Origin: Pedobacter sp. Leaf250 | Lineage (GTDB): Bacteria > Bacteroidota > Bacteroidia > Sphingobacteriales > Sphingobacteriaceae | NCBI RefSeq assembly: GCF_920984735.1 | Contig: NZ_CAKLBU010000002.1 | Span: 124,001-188,000 of the forward strand | Length of the DNA stretch: 64,000 bases | Direction of reading: 5' to 3' | Shown: piece by piece, positions 42,366 through 52,238 of the stretch | How the letters are laid out: every line of letters begins with the position of its first letter | Numbering within the stretch: position 1 is the stretch's first letter | Translations under genes and position numbers: made by a program | The notes under the pieces: model-generated | What the model saw: only the letters and a program-made list of their open reading frames with translations | Databases searched by the model: none | Told to the model about the DNA's origin: nothing

Positions 42366-44954
42366 ATGGCAGAAGATTTAGAAAATCAACAAAACGACAA
42401 AATCATCCAAATTAATATAGAGGAGCAGATGAAATCGGCCTACATTGACTATTCAATGTCGGTAATCGTATCCCGGGCTTTGCCTGATGTACGCGATGGA
42501 TTAAAACCAGTTCACCGCCGCGTTTTATATGGCATGCTCGATCTTGGTGTAACCAGTAATAAGCCCCATAAAAAATCTGCCCGTATCGTGGGTGAGGTTT
42601 TAGGTAAGTATCACCCGCATGGTGATGCATCTGTATATTTTACAATGGTTCGTATGGCTCAGGATTGGAGCTTACGCTATCCAATGGTAGATGGACAGGG
42701 AAACTTTGGTCACATAGATGGCGATTCACCTGCTGCAATGCGTTATACTGAAGCACGTTTCTCTAAAATTGCTGAAGAAATGCTTGCTGATATCAATAAG
42801 GATACTGTAGATTTTCAGTTAAACTTTGATGATACCTTACAAGAACCAACCGTTTTACCAGCAAAAATCCCCAACCTTTTAGTCAACGGATCGAGTGGTA
42901 TTGCGGTGGGTATGGCTACCAATATGGCGCCCCACAATTTAACGGAGTGTATTGAAGGTATTGTAAATTATATCGATAATAGAGACATCACTATAGAGGA
43001 ATTAATGAAGTTTGTAAAAGCTCCAGATTTCCCAACAGGTGGTATCATTTACGGTTATACAGGTGTAAAAGAAGCTTTCGAAACGGGTCGCGGACGTATT
43101 GTGATGCGTGCCAAAGCAGAAATTGAAAGCATTAAAGACCGCGAGGTAATTATCGTTACCGAAATTCCTTACCAGGTGAATAAAGCACAAATGATTGAGC
43201 GTACTGCTGAATTGGTTGGCGAGAAAAAACTAGAAGGAATTTCTAATATTAAAGATGAATCAAATAAAGATGGTATTCGTATCGTTTACGAAATTAAGCG
43301 TGATGCCAATGCATCAATCGTTTTAAATAATCTTTATAAATATACGGCTCTACAAACTTCTTTCAGTGTAAATAATATCGCATTGGTAAAAGGGCGCCCT
43401 CAAATGTTAAATCTCAAAGATTTAATTGTTCATTTTGTAGATCACCGCCATGATGTTGTTGTACGCCGCACCAAGTATGAATTAGCTGAAGCTGAAAAAC
43501 GTGCTCATATTTTAGAGGGATATTTAATTGCCTTAGATCACTTAGATGAAGTAATTAAGTTAATTCGTGCATCAGAAACTCCAGAAGAAGCCCGTGTTGG
43601 CTTAATGGAAAAATTTGGCTTGAGCGATCTTCAAGCTCGTGCAATCCTGGATATGACTTTACGTCGTTTAACCGGACTAGAACGTGATAAGATTAAAGAA
43701 GAGTATGCTGAATTAATGAAAACCATCGAATATTTAAAATCTATTTTAGACGACGAAGGTTTGCGTATGCAAATCATTAAAGATGAACTAGAAGAAGTTA
43801 AGCAAAAATTCGGTGATGAACGTAAAACGACTATTGTTCATTCTGCTGAAGATATGAGCATGGAAGATTTCATCGATGATGAAGAAGTGGTTATCACAAT
43901 TTCTCACGAAGGTTACGTTAAACGTACACCAGCAACAGAATTTAGGGCGCAGGGTAGAGGTGGAAAAGGATCAAAAGGCAGTACATCAAGAAATGAAGAT
44001 TTTATTGAACATATGCTGGTGGCCACCAACCATAACTACATGTTGTTCTTCACCGAAGCAGGAAGATGTTTCTGGTTAAGGGTTTATGAAATTCCGGAAG
44101 GTTCGAGAACTAGTAAAGGAAGGGCGATTCAAAATATCATCAACATTCCAAAAGACGAGAAAATTAAGGCTTATATCAAAGTCAAAAACCTTAAGGATCA
44201 GGAATATCTAGAGAACAATTTCATCATTATGTGTACTAAAAAAGGTACCATTAAGAAAACTTCTCTCGAAGCTTATTCACGTCCTCGTGTTAACGGTATA
44301 AATGCTATTAACATTAATGATGGCGATGTATTATTAGAAGCTTGTTTAACCAATGGACAGAGTGAAGTGGTAATGGCTTTACGTTCAGGAAGAGCGATTC
44401 GTTTCAACGAAAGTACGGTTCGTCCGATGGGTAGAACAGCAACTGGCGTACGCGGAGTTAGATTGGCACATGACAAAGATGAAGTTGTTGGCATGATTGC
44501 TGTAAACAATCCGGAGGTTACGGTGTTAGTAGTATCAGAAAAAGGATACGGAAAGCGTACAGACATTGAAGATTATCGTGTGACAAATCGTGGTGGTAAA
44601 GGTGTAAAAACAATTAACGTTACCGAAAAAACAGGACAATTAGTCTCAATTAAAGACGTTACGGATAGCGAAGATTTGATGATCATCAATAGATCTGGAA
44701 TTGTAATTAGAATACCAGTTTCTGCCTTAAGAGTAATGGGCCGAGCCACTCAGGGAGTTCGTTTGATATCGCTTAAAGGTGATGATGAAATTGCTTCGGT
44801 AACTAAAATCGATCATGAAGAGGATGAAGAAGAAGCAGTAGATTTAACTGATGTTGTAGTTACAGATGGTGAGGAATTAGAGCCAGATACTGCAGAAGCT
44901 GAAGATACTGATGATGAAGCAGATGCTGATGATGAAACGGAAGAAGAAAATTAA
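42366..44954 (+). CDS. gyrA: DNA gyrase subunit A
   Basis: The 862-residue protein is GyrA, not ParC: it has the GyrA box QGRGGKG in the C-terminal beta-pinwheel. The catalytic Tyr127 lies in AAMRYTEAR, and [17 protein letters not shown] forms the quinolone pocket. In that pocket the residues matching E. coli Ser83 and Asp87 are Ala88 and Phe92, both unusual. The last 45 residues are a strongly acidic tail ([22 protein letters not shown]), as in other GyrA regulating tails. A TPR-protein gene starts 25 bases later and is probably co-transcribed. Confidence 0.97.
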   Translation: MAEDLENQQNDKIIQINIEEQMKSAYIDYSMSVIVSRALPDVRDGLKPVHRRVLYGMLDLGVTSNKPHKKSARIVGEVLGKYHPHGDASVYFTMVRMAQDWSLRYPMVDGQGNFGHIDGDSPAAMRYTEARFSKIAEEMLADINKDTVDFQLNFDDTLQEPTVLPAKIPNLLVNGSSGIAVGMATNMAPHNLTECIEGIVNYIDNRDITIEELMKFVKAPDFPTGGIIYGYTGVKEAFETGRGRIVMRAKAEIESIKDREVIIVTEIPYQVNKAQMIERTAELVGEKKLEGISNIKDESNKDGIRIVYEIKRDANASIVLNNLYKYTALQTSFSVNNIALVKGRPQMLNLKDLIVHFVDHRHDVVVRRTKYELAEAEKRAHILEGYLIALDHLDEVIKLIRASETPEEARVGLMEKFGLSDLQARAILDMTLRRLTGLERDKIKEEYAELMKTIEYLKSILDDEGLRMQIIKDELEEVKQKFGDERKTTIVHSAEDMSMEDFIDDEEVVITISHEGYVKRTPATEFRAQGRGGKGSKGSTSRNEDFIEHMLVATNHNYMLFFTEAGRCFWLRVYEIPEGSRTSKGRAIQNIINIPKDEKIKAYIKVKNLKDQEYLENNFIIMCTKKGTIKKTSLEAYSRPRVNGINAININDGDVLLEACLTNGQSEVVMALRSGRAIRFNESTVRPMGRTATGVRGVRLAHDKDEVVGMIAVNNPEVTVLVVSEKGYGKRTDIEDYRVTNRGGKGVKTINVTEKTGQLVSIKDVTDSEDLMIINRSGIVIRIPVSALRVMGRATQGVRLISLKGDDEIASVTKIDHEEDEEEAVDLTDVVVTDGEELEPDTAEAEDTDDEADADDETEEEN

Positions 44955-44979
44955 CTAAATAAGGATTAGAATAAAAATT

Positions 44980-46068
44980 ATGAAAAGAGTATTTCTAGGT
45001 ATAATTTTAGCAGGTGCAGTAAGCACTGCATTTGCTCAGAAAAATGAGGTTAACGAAGCAAAAAAGAAATGGGGTATTTTCCAATTAACTTCTCAGGGCG
45101 CTAGCACGCCTTTGGCGAAGAAAATGGATGCTATAAAAGCTGGCTTAGCAAACACTGATAAAGCTATTGCTGATGAGAAATCTAAAGTAATGCCAGAAGC
45201 TTGGTCATACCGTGCCTTATTTGCTTCATCTGCAGCAATTATGGATACAGTTGATGTAGCTAATGCTGAGGCGAATTTAAAAATTGCTCAAGATGCTGTT
45301 GCTGAAGGCAAAAAAATAGATACCAAAGGCGCTGAAAAGGATAATTTTGCTTTAGCTGAAACCAATATTGCTAATGCGATTAGAAATGCAGGTGTTAATG
45401 CTTATAATAAAAAGGATTATAAAACTGCTTATGCAAAGTTTGTTCAGGCTACAGTTATTAATCCACAAGATACCTCAATGTATTTAAATGCTGGTATTGC
45501 AGCAAGAAATATTGAAGATTATCCTGCAACAATTCAGCAATTTAAAAAGGTGATTTCTTTAAATTCTCCACAATCATCAGATTTATATAATGAGTTGGTT
45601 GACATTACTTTACGTAAGCAAAAAGATACAACTGCTGCATTGGCTTTAATTAAAGAAGCAGCTGCAAAATATCCTGAAAATGTTGAGTTAATTAAAACAG
45701 AAACTCAAATTTATATTGACAGGGGAGATGCAGCAAAATCGGAGCAAATGTTAAATTCTTTGGCAACGAAAGAACCAAACAATGCTAGTTATCAGGTATT
45801 ATTAGGTAACATTTATTTTTCTCAAGCATTGAAGCTTCAAAATGATAGAAATAAAATTGATGCTAAAAAAGTAAAAGAGTTTAATGATGTAACTGCTAAA
45901 ATGAATGGTTTGTTAGATAAATCATTACCTTTTTACAAAAAAGCATTAGAAATTGATGCTAAAAATGTTGGTGCATTAGAAACTTTAAAAACCATTTATG
46001 GGTTTAGAAATGATACCAAAAATTATGAGGATATTAAGAAACGTTTAGATGCGCTTCCGAAACAATAA
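44980..46068 (+). CDS. Periplasmic TPR-repeat protein (paralogue 1)
   Basis: The 362-residue protein has a signal peptide (ending STAFAQ) and then a helical region with several tetratricopeptide repeats (for example NAGVNAYNKKDYKTAYAKF and LNAGIAARNIEDYPATIQQFKKV). No enzyme domain is present, so it is probably a scaffold or binding protein in the periplasm. It follows gyrA closely and ends at a strong terminator. The next gene is a diverged paralogue of the same architecture, suggesting an old tandem duplication. Confidence 0.82.
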   Translation: MKRVFLGIILAGAVSTAFAQKNEVNEAKKKWGIFQLTSQGASTPLAKKMDAIKAGLANTDKAIADEKSKVMPEAWSYRALFASSAAIMDTVDVANAEANLKIAQDAVAEGKKIDTKGAEKDNFALAETNIANAIRNAGVNAYNKKDYKTAYAKFVQATVINPQDTSMYLNAGIAARNIEDYPATIQQFKKVISLNSPQSSDLYNELVDITLRKQKDTTAALALIKEAAAKYPENVELIKTETQIYIDRGDAAKSEQMLNSLATKEPNNASYQVLLGNIYFSQALKLQNDRNKIDAKKVKEFNDVTAKMNGLLDKSLPFYKKALEIDAKNVGALETLKTIYGFRNDTKNYEDIKKRLDALPKQ

Positions 46069-46082
46069 AGTATCGTAAAACT

Positions 46083-46118
46083 AAAAAAGAGTCCCGAATT
46101 AAATCGGGACTCTTTTTT
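46083..46118 (+). terminator. Intrinsic terminator after gyrA-TPR operon
   Basis: Perfect 15-base arms (46083-46097 and 46104-46118) containing AGAGTCCCGA and TCGGGACTCT enclose a 6-base loop, with a T run on the plus strand. An A run on the left arm makes it usable on the other strand as well. Confidence 0.92.
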
Positions 46119-46124
46119 TTTGCT

Positions 46125-46132
46125 TATTTTTA
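46125..46132 (+). promoter_or_regulatory. -7-like element for the second TPR gene
   Basis: TATTTTTA followed by CAGCA lies 47 bases before the ATG. It is one of three copies in this window of TA(A/T)TTTTACAGCA upstream of genes. Confidence 0.45.
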
Positions 46133-46178
46133 CAGCATTAGCATTTATTTTTATCATTTATTACACAACAATTATTTT

Positions 46179-47324
46179 ATGCAAAGCGGTTCAAAGTTAT
46201 TATTAGTGCTCTTAATTTTCACATCACTTAATGCTTTAGCTCAAAAAAGTCAAATTTTAATCGCTAGAAATTCGGTCGGAAAATTACAGGCCTCAATTGG
46301 TAACAAGGAAGATGAAAAAAAACAACTGGCTATAATTACTGAAGGTCTTAAATCAATAGAATCTGCTGAAAAAGATAACAAAACAAAAAACTGGGCAGAA
46401 ACCTGGGCAATAAAATCGTATTTAACTTCTTACGCATCATTAATTGATACCGATAAAGCAAATGCGGATAAATTTTATGATGCTGCCAATGCAGCAATCA
46501 AACAGGCGAGGAGCTTGGATAAATACGAAGATAACTCTGGCTTAATCAAAGCTTCACATCATAACATATTAATCAAAAAACAAGAAAAGGCAAATTCATC
46601 ATTCTTTAATAATGATTTTACCGAAGCGTATACCGATTTAAAAGAAGTAAGCGATAATTTCCCAGCGGATACAACTCTGGCATTAAACACTGCAATTTGT
46701 GCTTTAAACATTCAAAATTATGATGAAGCAATAAATTATTTTAAAAGAGCTCAAGATAATGGAATTCGAAATGCAGGAATGTTTCAAAAGCTTGCCCAAC
46801 TTTATGTAGGTAAATATGATAACGAAACTGCGATCAAAACTTTAGAAGATGGTTTGATCAAAAATCCATTTCAAAGAAATTTAACCAATGATTATATTAA
46901 TCTTTTATTGGATACAGAAAATTACACCAGGGCTGCCGCACTTATCGAAGGTAATTTAAAAGTGGAAAAAGGGAATAAACTTTTATATTTCCTTTATGGA
47001 TATTTGCAACAAGCAGGTGGTAATAATTCTACAGCAATTTTAGCATACGATAAAGCACTCAGCACAGATCAAAATTATTTTGATGCATTGTACCAAATAA
47101 GTTTGGCTTATATAAATAGTGCGAATGAAACGCTTGCAAAAAATGAAGCAGATAAATCGGCCAAATATAATAACTTAATAAACCGAGCGCAATTTGCATT
47201 GCAACGTGCCAACGAAATAAATCCGAATGATAAAAAAACAGTTCAGTTACTTGTTGATATCTACACCAAAAAAAATGCCACTGATAAGGTTCAAGAATTG
47301 AATCGTAAACTCCAAGAACTTTAA
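46179..47324 (+). CDS. Periplasmic TPR-repeat protein (paralogue 2)
   Basis: The 381-residue protein has a signal peptide (ending LNALAQ) and TPR-type helices (SFFNNDFTEAYTDLKEVSD, NTAICALNIQNYDEAINYFKRAQ, FQKLAQLYVGKYDNETAIKTLEDG). Order and spacing of repeats match the previous gene, which marks them as paralogues. A terminator and a separate promoter lie between them, so they can be expressed independently. No catalytic motif was seen. Confidence 0.82.
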   Translation: MQSGSKLLLVLLIFTSLNALAQKSQILIARNSVGKLQASIGNKEDEKKQLAIITEGLKSIESAEKDNKTKNWAETWAIKSYLTSYASLIDTDKANADKFYDAANAAIKQARSLDKYEDNSGLIKASHHNILIKKQEKANSSFFNNDFTEAYTDLKEVSDNFPADTTLALNTAICALNIQNYDEAINYFKRAQDNGIRNAGMFQKLAQLYVGKYDNETAIKTLEDGLIKNPFQRNLTNDYINLLLDTENYTRAAALIEGNLKVEKGNKLLYFLYGYLQQAGGNNSTAILAYDKALSTDQNYFDALYQISLAYINSANETLAKNEADKSAKYNNLINRAQFALQRANEINPNDKKTVQLLVDIYTKKNATDKVQELNRKLQEL

Positions 47325-47460
47325 TTGTTGATGATAATTATAGAAGGGCGATAGGATGCTGAAAACATCAACTTAACATAATATTAATTATAAGACTTAT
47401 TTTAATACAATTTTTATTTGTCTGTAGAACTAATATTAGTTTATGGTTGTTGAATAATTT

Positions 47461-48162
47461 ATGTATGATCATTTGTCTTTTGAAGAAGCAGCAAAACTGC
47501 AAAATGAATTGGCACTGCAATTAAAATTTCAAGCTGTAAGCCAAATCACAACCATTGCTGGCGCTGATATTTCTTTTAATAAAGATAGCTCAACAATGTT
47601 TGCAGGAATTGTTATTTTCAAATGTCCAGAAATGATTTTGCAATCATTTGCAGTCGAAACTTTCGAAACAACATTCCCATACAAGCCAGAATTTTTAGGA
47701 TTTAAAGAAGTGCCGGCTCTGTTGAAAGTTTGGAAACTAATCAACAATAAACCTGATGTTGTTGTCCTGGACGGAAATGGAATTCTGCATCCACGAAGTA
47801 TGGGTGTTGCATCTCATTTCGGGATTTTAGCCAATCAATCCACAATTGGCTGTGCGAAAAGCTTGCTGCACGGATCAAATCATCAACCAGAAAACGCCAA
47901 ATATAGTACCGCAGAAATAAGAAATATTGATGGCACAACAATTGGCTTTGCCTTAAAAACTAAATTAAATTGTGAAGCAGTTTATATTTCTGCTGGTCAT
48001 CTGATAACGCAGGAACAAAGTTTAGCTATAATGAAAAGATGTATTGGAAATTATAGAATACCAGAACCAACCAGAATGGCTCACGAAATTGTTAATCAAT
48101 TTAGATTGGGAAAATTATTGGCTGGTTATCACACTGTAAACCAGCTTTTAACTTTATTTTAA
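47461..48162 (+). CDS. nfi: Endonuclease V
   Basis: EndoV nicks DNA or RNA one base 3' of inosine. The 233-residue protein has the catalytic Asp36 (AGADISF), the lesion-recognition loop FPYKPEFLGFKEVP with Glu83, and the second metal Asp104 in DGNGILHPRSMGVASHFG. The end carries YRIPEPTRMAHEIVN, where family members have the TRxAH motif. Length is normal. Its stop codon shares TTAA with the convergent hemF stop. Confidence 0.93.
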   Translation: MYDHLSFEEAAKLQNELALQLKFQAVSQITTIAGADISFNKDSSTMFAGIVIFKCPEMILQSFAVETFETTFPYKPEFLGFKEVPALLKVWKLINNKPDVVVLDGNGILHPRSMGVASHFGILANQSTIGCAKSLLHGSNHQPENAKYSTAEIRNIDGTTIGFALKTKLNCEAVYISAGHLITQEQSLAIMKRCIGNYRIPEPTRMAHEIVNQFRLGKLLAGYHTVNQLLTLF

Positions 48163-49052
48163 ACCCAATTAATTCCTTTTTTGAGGAATTGCATTGTTTT
48201 ATGTTCCTCAGAATTAATTTCTGGTTGAACATTGTAACCCCAATTGGCCTGAGGTGGTAAACTCATTAGTATAGATTCGATTCTGCCATTGGTTTCCAAA
48301 CCAAATTTAGTTCCGGAATCATATACCAGGTTAAATTCAACATAACGACTACGGCGTTGATATTGCCATTCCTTTTGTATTTCGGTAAAATCCTTATCCC
48401 GATTGCGATCGATCAATTCTGTATAAATTGGTAAAAAAGTTTCACCAACATTTAATGAAAAATCAAGAATTTCTTCCCATGATAAGTTTGTATTCTCTGG
48501 CTTTAAGCGATCGTAAAAAATACCACCAATGCCACGGGTTTCTTCACGATGTTTAATGAAAAAATAATCATCAGCATGATTTTTAAATTTTGGATAAAAA
48601 TCTGTGCTAAAGTCATCACATGCTTGTTTTAATTTGTGATGGAAAAAACGGGCATCATTTTCAAAAACATAATGCGGTGTTAAATCAATTCCACCACCAA
48701 ACCAACGGGTTTCCTCATTTAATTCAAAATACCGAATATTCATGTGTATAATCGGCACTAATGGATGGTTTGGATGTATTACAATTGATACGCCAGTAGC
48801 AAAAAAATCTTCTTCAGTAACATTAAAAGCTTTTTTAACTGCTTCAGGAAGTTTTCCATAAACAGCAGAAAAATTTACACCACCTTTTTCAATGATCGAA
48901 CCATTTTGCATAATCCGGGTGCGGCCACCTCCCCCACCATTTCTCTCCCAAAGCTCTTCTTGAAATTTGCCCTTTCCATCAGCAATTTCCAATCCTCTGC
49001 AAATTTCATCCTGTATCTGCTTATAACGTTCTGCAACTTCTTCTTTAAACAT
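48159..49052 (-). CDS. hemF: Oxygen-dependent coproporphyrinogen III oxidase
   Basis: HemF decarboxylates coproporphyrinogen III in haem synthesis under oxygen. The start at 49052 (297 residues) gives MFKEEVAERYKQIQD; eight extra upstream residues are unlikely. Family marks are WERNGGGGGRTRIM, HPNHPLVPIIHMNIRYFE, WFGGGIDLTPHYVFENDARFFH, HREETRGIGGIFYD, and VEFNLVYDSGTKFGLETNGRIESILMS. It is cytosolic and stands alone. Confidence 0.96.
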   Translation of the reverse strand: MFKEEVAERYKQIQDEICRGLEIADGKGKFQEELWERNGGGGGRTRIMQNGSIIEKGGVNFSAVYGKLPEAVKKAFNVTEEDFFATGVSIVIHPNHPLVPIIHMNIRYFELNEETRWFGGGIDLTPHYVFENDARFFHHKLKQACDDFSTDFYPKFKNHADDYFFIKHREETRGIGGIFYDRLKPENTNLSWEEILDFSLNVGETFLPIYTELIDRNRDKDFTEIQKEWQYQRRSRYVEFNLVYDSGTKFGLETNGRIESILMSLPPQANWGYNVQPEINSEEHKTMQFLKKGINWV

Positions 49053-49157
49053 GGCGGTGCGATTAAGTACACGCAAATTTAAAGCTATTAAAACAGCAAT
49101 ATTGATTTATGTTTAGATAGTACATTTGATTGACATTATTAAGAAATGCGCTAAGCT

Positions 49158-50387
49158 TTATTCTTCTAGATAGTCTAAATCCTTGTTAAAACTTTCCTTT
49201 AACTGACTTAAACCAAAAACAGCTATAACGGTTAATATGGACATAACCAAATAACCTGCTGTGATAAGGTTGTATTTTTTGGCTAAAAATTCGAAAAGAA
49301 ATGTAATTGGTATAAGTGCCCCTCTTACAAAATTCGGAGCTGTAGTGGTTACTGTTGCTCGAATATTGGTGCCGAACTGTTCAGATGCGATGGTTACAAA
49401 AGTTGCCCAATAACCAACCGAAAATCCCATAAACAAGCAAATCCAAATGAAGGAACTACTTGTTAATCCATAACTGGTTAAATAAACCACCACACTAAGT
49501 ACAGATAACAAATGGAAAATAAACACAGTCTTTTTTCTAGATTTTAGCACTTGTGAAAGTAATCCTGTAACTACATCGCCAATAGCAATTCCGAAATAGG
49601 TAAACATAATCCCAGTTCCAGCTTTTAATGGTTCGGTAGCGCCTAAAGCTTTTCCAAATTCCGGGGCTAGCGTAACTAATATTCCAACTACAAACCATAA
49701 CGGAATCCCAATTAATATACAGTACAAATATTTTAAGAATCTTTTTCTGTTATTGAACAACATAAAGATGTTTCCTTTCGATACATCTGTATTAGCAGCA
49801 TGCTTAAACATGCCCGATTCGAAGGTGCCAACACGTAAAAGAAGTAAAACCAAACCCATTCCTCCACCAACAAAATATGAAGTTTGCCAGGTATATTTAG
49901 AAGCAACAGTTGCGGCTACTGCTGCACCTAATAAGCCAATTGCCCCAACAATCATAGTTCCATAGCCACGTTTTTCTTTATCCATGGTTTCGGCAACTAG
50001 CGTTATTCCAGCTCCAAGTTCGCCAGCAAGACCTATTCCAGCAATAAATCTTATAATGGCATAACTATTAACGGATGTTACAAAACCATTGGCAATATTG
50101 GCTAATGAGTATAATAATATAGAACCAAAAAGCACTTTAATGCGTCCCAATTTATCGCCTAGCACACCCCATAAAATTCCGCCTAATAGCAAACCAAACA
50201 TTTGCGAATTAATGATTAGAAATCCATCAGATTGCATATTCTCTGCAGAAACACCAATTTCAGTTAAGCTTTGTACACGTACAACAGAAAATAAAACAAG
50301 ATCGTAGATATCTACAAAATAGCCAAGTGCGGCTACAATTACCAGGAAAATTACATTGCGGTTGTTGGCTTTTGATTGGGGGTCCAT
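49158..50387 (-). CDS. MFS transporter, sugar/metabolite porter type
   Basis: The start at 50387 (409 residues, MDPQSKANNRN) is preferred over an ATG 63 bases upstream. Twelve helices are visible, with DIYDLVLFSVVRVQSL in helix 1, the MFS loop GDKLGRIKVLFGS, and GLAGELGAGITLVAETM in helix 4, features shared with the metabolite:H+ symporter group. The substrate (organic acid or sugar) is unknown. A hairpin terminator of the upstream lipoprotein gene separates it from that gene. Confidence 0.82.
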   Translation of the reverse strand: MDPQSKANNRNVIFLVIVAALGYFVDIYDLVLFSVVRVQSLTEIGVSAENMQSDGFLIINSQMFGLLLGGILWGVLGDKLGRIKVLFGSILLYSLANIANGFVTSVNSYAIIRFIAGIGLAGELGAGITLVAETMDKEKRGYGTMIVGAIGLLGAAVAATVASKYTWQTSYFVGGGMGLVLLLLRVGTFESGMFKHAANTDVSKGNIFMLFNNRKRFLKYLYCILIGIPLWFVVGILVTLAPEFGKALGATEPLKAGTGIMFTYFGIAIGDVVTGLLSQVLKSRKKTVFIFHLLSVLSVVVYLTSYGLTSSSFIWICLFMGFSVGYWATFVTIASEQFGTNIRATVTTTAPNFVRGALIPITFLFEFLAKKYNLITAGYLVMSILTVIAVFGLSQLKESFNKDLDYLEE

Positions 50388-50454
50388 TTGTGATATTTGG
50401 TTTATTTGATGAAAGTACAAATAAGCGCAAATAAATAAAATAGATTGCAAAAAT

Positions 50455-50484
50455 AAAAGCCGCTCTCGGTAAAGAGCGGCTTTT
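50455..50484 (-). terminator. Intrinsic terminator of small lipoprotein gene
   Basis: AAAAGCCGCTCT (50455-50466) and AGAGCGGCTTTT (50473-50484) form a perfect 12-base stem with a 6-base loop, 6 bases past the stop of the minus-strand lipoprotein gene. T-rich sequence follows on that strand. Confidence 0.88.
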
Positions 50485-50490
50485 AGTATC

Positions 50491-50700
50491 CTACATTGGA
50501 GGTGTTTTAGTCGTATCAGGTGGCATCGTTTTAGATGTATCTGGCGGTGTTGTTGTTTTCGTCGTATCCATTGGAGCCGTTGTTGTAGAATCCGTCATAG
50601 TAGTATCTGATGTTCCAGCCATATTCTTAGACGAATTGCATGCAGATGTGGCTATCATTAATGAGCCAGCAAAAGCAAGACTTAAAATTATTTTTTTCAT
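50491..50700 (-). CDS. Small Thr/Pro-rich lipoprotein
   Basis: The 69-residue protein has a lipoprotein signal ending ATSAC (Cys21) and then a low-complexity tail built from short units such as TTKT, PPDTSKT, PPDTTKT, rich in Thr, Asp, Pro and Lys. Such tails are unstructured and in Bacteroidota are often O-glycosylated at D-S/T motifs; several DT pairs here would qualify. No partner gene is apparent. Function unknown. Confidence 0.72.
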   Translation of the reverse strand: MKKIILSLAFAGSLMIATSACNSSKNMAGTSDTTMTDSTTTAPMDTTKTTTPPDTSKTMPPDTTKTPPM

Positions 50701-50986
50701 AGTTTTTTATTGTTATCTGTAAACTTAACAACCTTTAAATCATTTGGTTTTACTTTTTTCTTCCGAACATCATTATTTTTATTTTACTACACTGATTAAT
50801 AGGCTGTTTACGATTTGATTTAGACGACATAACCATAGAATAAACTGCAATTTATAGATATGACAATAATACAGGTTATTTCGAATTATTCTGTACAAAC
50901 ACACTTCCACGTTATTTACCAAAATATTACTCAATCAACATTAGTAAAACTTTAAAAGGTGGCAAATCTTTCTGATATTAGACAAT

Positions 50987-51472
50987 ATGATTATTTCTCA
51001 AAATACCTTGAAATGGGTAATGCGCTTTTATCCACCTCTATTTTTTCAGCGCATTTGGGTTCAGAAATTTGAAAATGATTTTAGAAGCTGTACAGTTAAG
51101 CTAAGCAAAAGCTTTTTAAACAAAAATTATAATGGATCTATTTTTGGCGGAACAATTTATGCAGCAACCGATCCATTTTATGCGCTTTTATTTGATCAGT
51201 TAATGCAGCGCAGGGGTTTTAAAGTGAGGGTTTGGTTAAAAAGTGCATCCATCCAATATTTAAAACCTGGGCGTGAGAATTTGTATTTCACCATTAATGT
51301 TTCTGATGAGATGATTGCAGAGGCCGAAGAAGCATTAAAAACTATTGGAAAGTTTGTAAAAGCTTACCCAATGGAAATTACCAATAAAAACGGAGAGCTT
51401 TGCGCTACCGTAATGAATGAAGTTTACATCCGAAACCTGCACCAAGGCGAAACGCCAACGGTTGCTTACTAA
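50987..51472 (+). CDS. DUF4442 hot-dog-fold thioesterase-like protein
   Basis: The 161-residue protein has a hot-dog pattern: an N-terminal helix with LKWVMRFYPPLFFQRI, the central YNGSIFGGTIYAATDPFYALLF (GG followed by a helix), and paired strands VWLKSASIQYLKPGRENLYFTI. DUF4442 proteins resemble PaaI-type acyl-CoA thioesterases, but substrates are unknown. The AlbA_2 gene starts 8 bases later, so the two are probably one transcript. Confidence 0.82.
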   Translation: MIISQNTLKWVMRFYPPLFFQRIWVQKFENDFRSCTVKLSKSFLNKNYNGSIFGGTIYAATDPFYALLFDQLMQRRGFKVRVWLKSASIQYLKPGRENLYFTINVSDEMIAEAEEALKTIGKFVKAYPMEITNKNGELCATVMNEVYIRNLHQGETPTVAY

Positions 51473-51480
51473 TTGCTGAT

Positions 51481-52107
51481 ATGCCGAGTATTAAAAGTTT
51501 GATTCTACAGGGTGAGGGCGTTATGCTCGATTTCAAAAAGACAATAACCAATACTGAAAAAATTGCTAAGAGTTTGGTGGCTTTTGCAAATAACAAAGGT
51601 GGTAAATTGTTAATTGGCGTGGCCGATGATGGTACAATTAAAGGCGTTAAATCAGAAGAAGAAGAAAAATACATGATCTTGACTGCTGCGCATCAATTTT
51701 GTAAACCTGCTATAGAGCCTAATTTCGAAGAAATATATGTAGATGATAAGCTCGTTTTGGTTGTAAATATTCCGCAGAGCGACACTAAACCACATTATGC
51801 TTTAGATGATCATCAAAAATGGTGGGCTTATATTCGGATTGATGATAAAAGTGTTTTAGCAAGTAAGATTATTGTTGAAGTATTAAAAAATGATCACCAA
51901 GATACAGGCGTACTCATCTCCTATTCAGATAATGAGAAGAAGCTTTTGGAGTATTTGAATGCTAACGAACGCATTACATTAAAGCAACTGAGCAAATTGC
52001 TTCGTTGCTCCTATCGCAAGGCGCAAAAAATTCTGGTTAGCCTTATTCTAACGAATGTTATTAGAGCTTACACTTCAGAAAAAGAAGAGTATTTTGTTGC
52101 CGTATAG
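51481..52107 (+). CDS. AlbA_2 (Schlafen-type) domain protein with C-terminal winged helix
   Basis: The 208-residue protein has the AlbA_2 domain (about 1-130): the opening EGVMLDFKKTI, the core AFANNKGGKLLIGVADDGTIKGV and PHYALDDHQKWWAYIRIDDKSV. Residues 150-208 form a winged-helix-like segment (LEYLNANERITLKQLSKLLRCSYRKAQKIL). AlbA_2 proteins bind nucleotides or nucleic acid and many act as regulators. It follows the DUF4442 gene closely; a regulatory link is not shown. Confidence 0.82.
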   Translation: MPSIKSLILQGEGVMLDFKKTITNTEKIAKSLVAFANNKGGKLLIGVADDGTIKGVKSEEEEKYMILTAAHQFCKPAIEPNFEEIYVDDKLVLVVNIPQSDTKPHYALDDHQKWWAYIRIDDKSVLASKIIVEVLKNDHQDTGVLISYSDNEKKLLEYLNANERITLKQLSKLLRCSYRKAQKILVSLILTNVIRAYTSEKEEYFVAV

Positions 52108-52238
52108 ATAATCAGTATATCCTGCGAGCCTACAAATCACATTTTTATTATAAGTATAATCAGCAGAATTTGTAATACTGAAATTAACTTTTCACAGGTT
52201 TTATTTTTAATGTTAAAAAAACCGACCTTTGCAGACTT

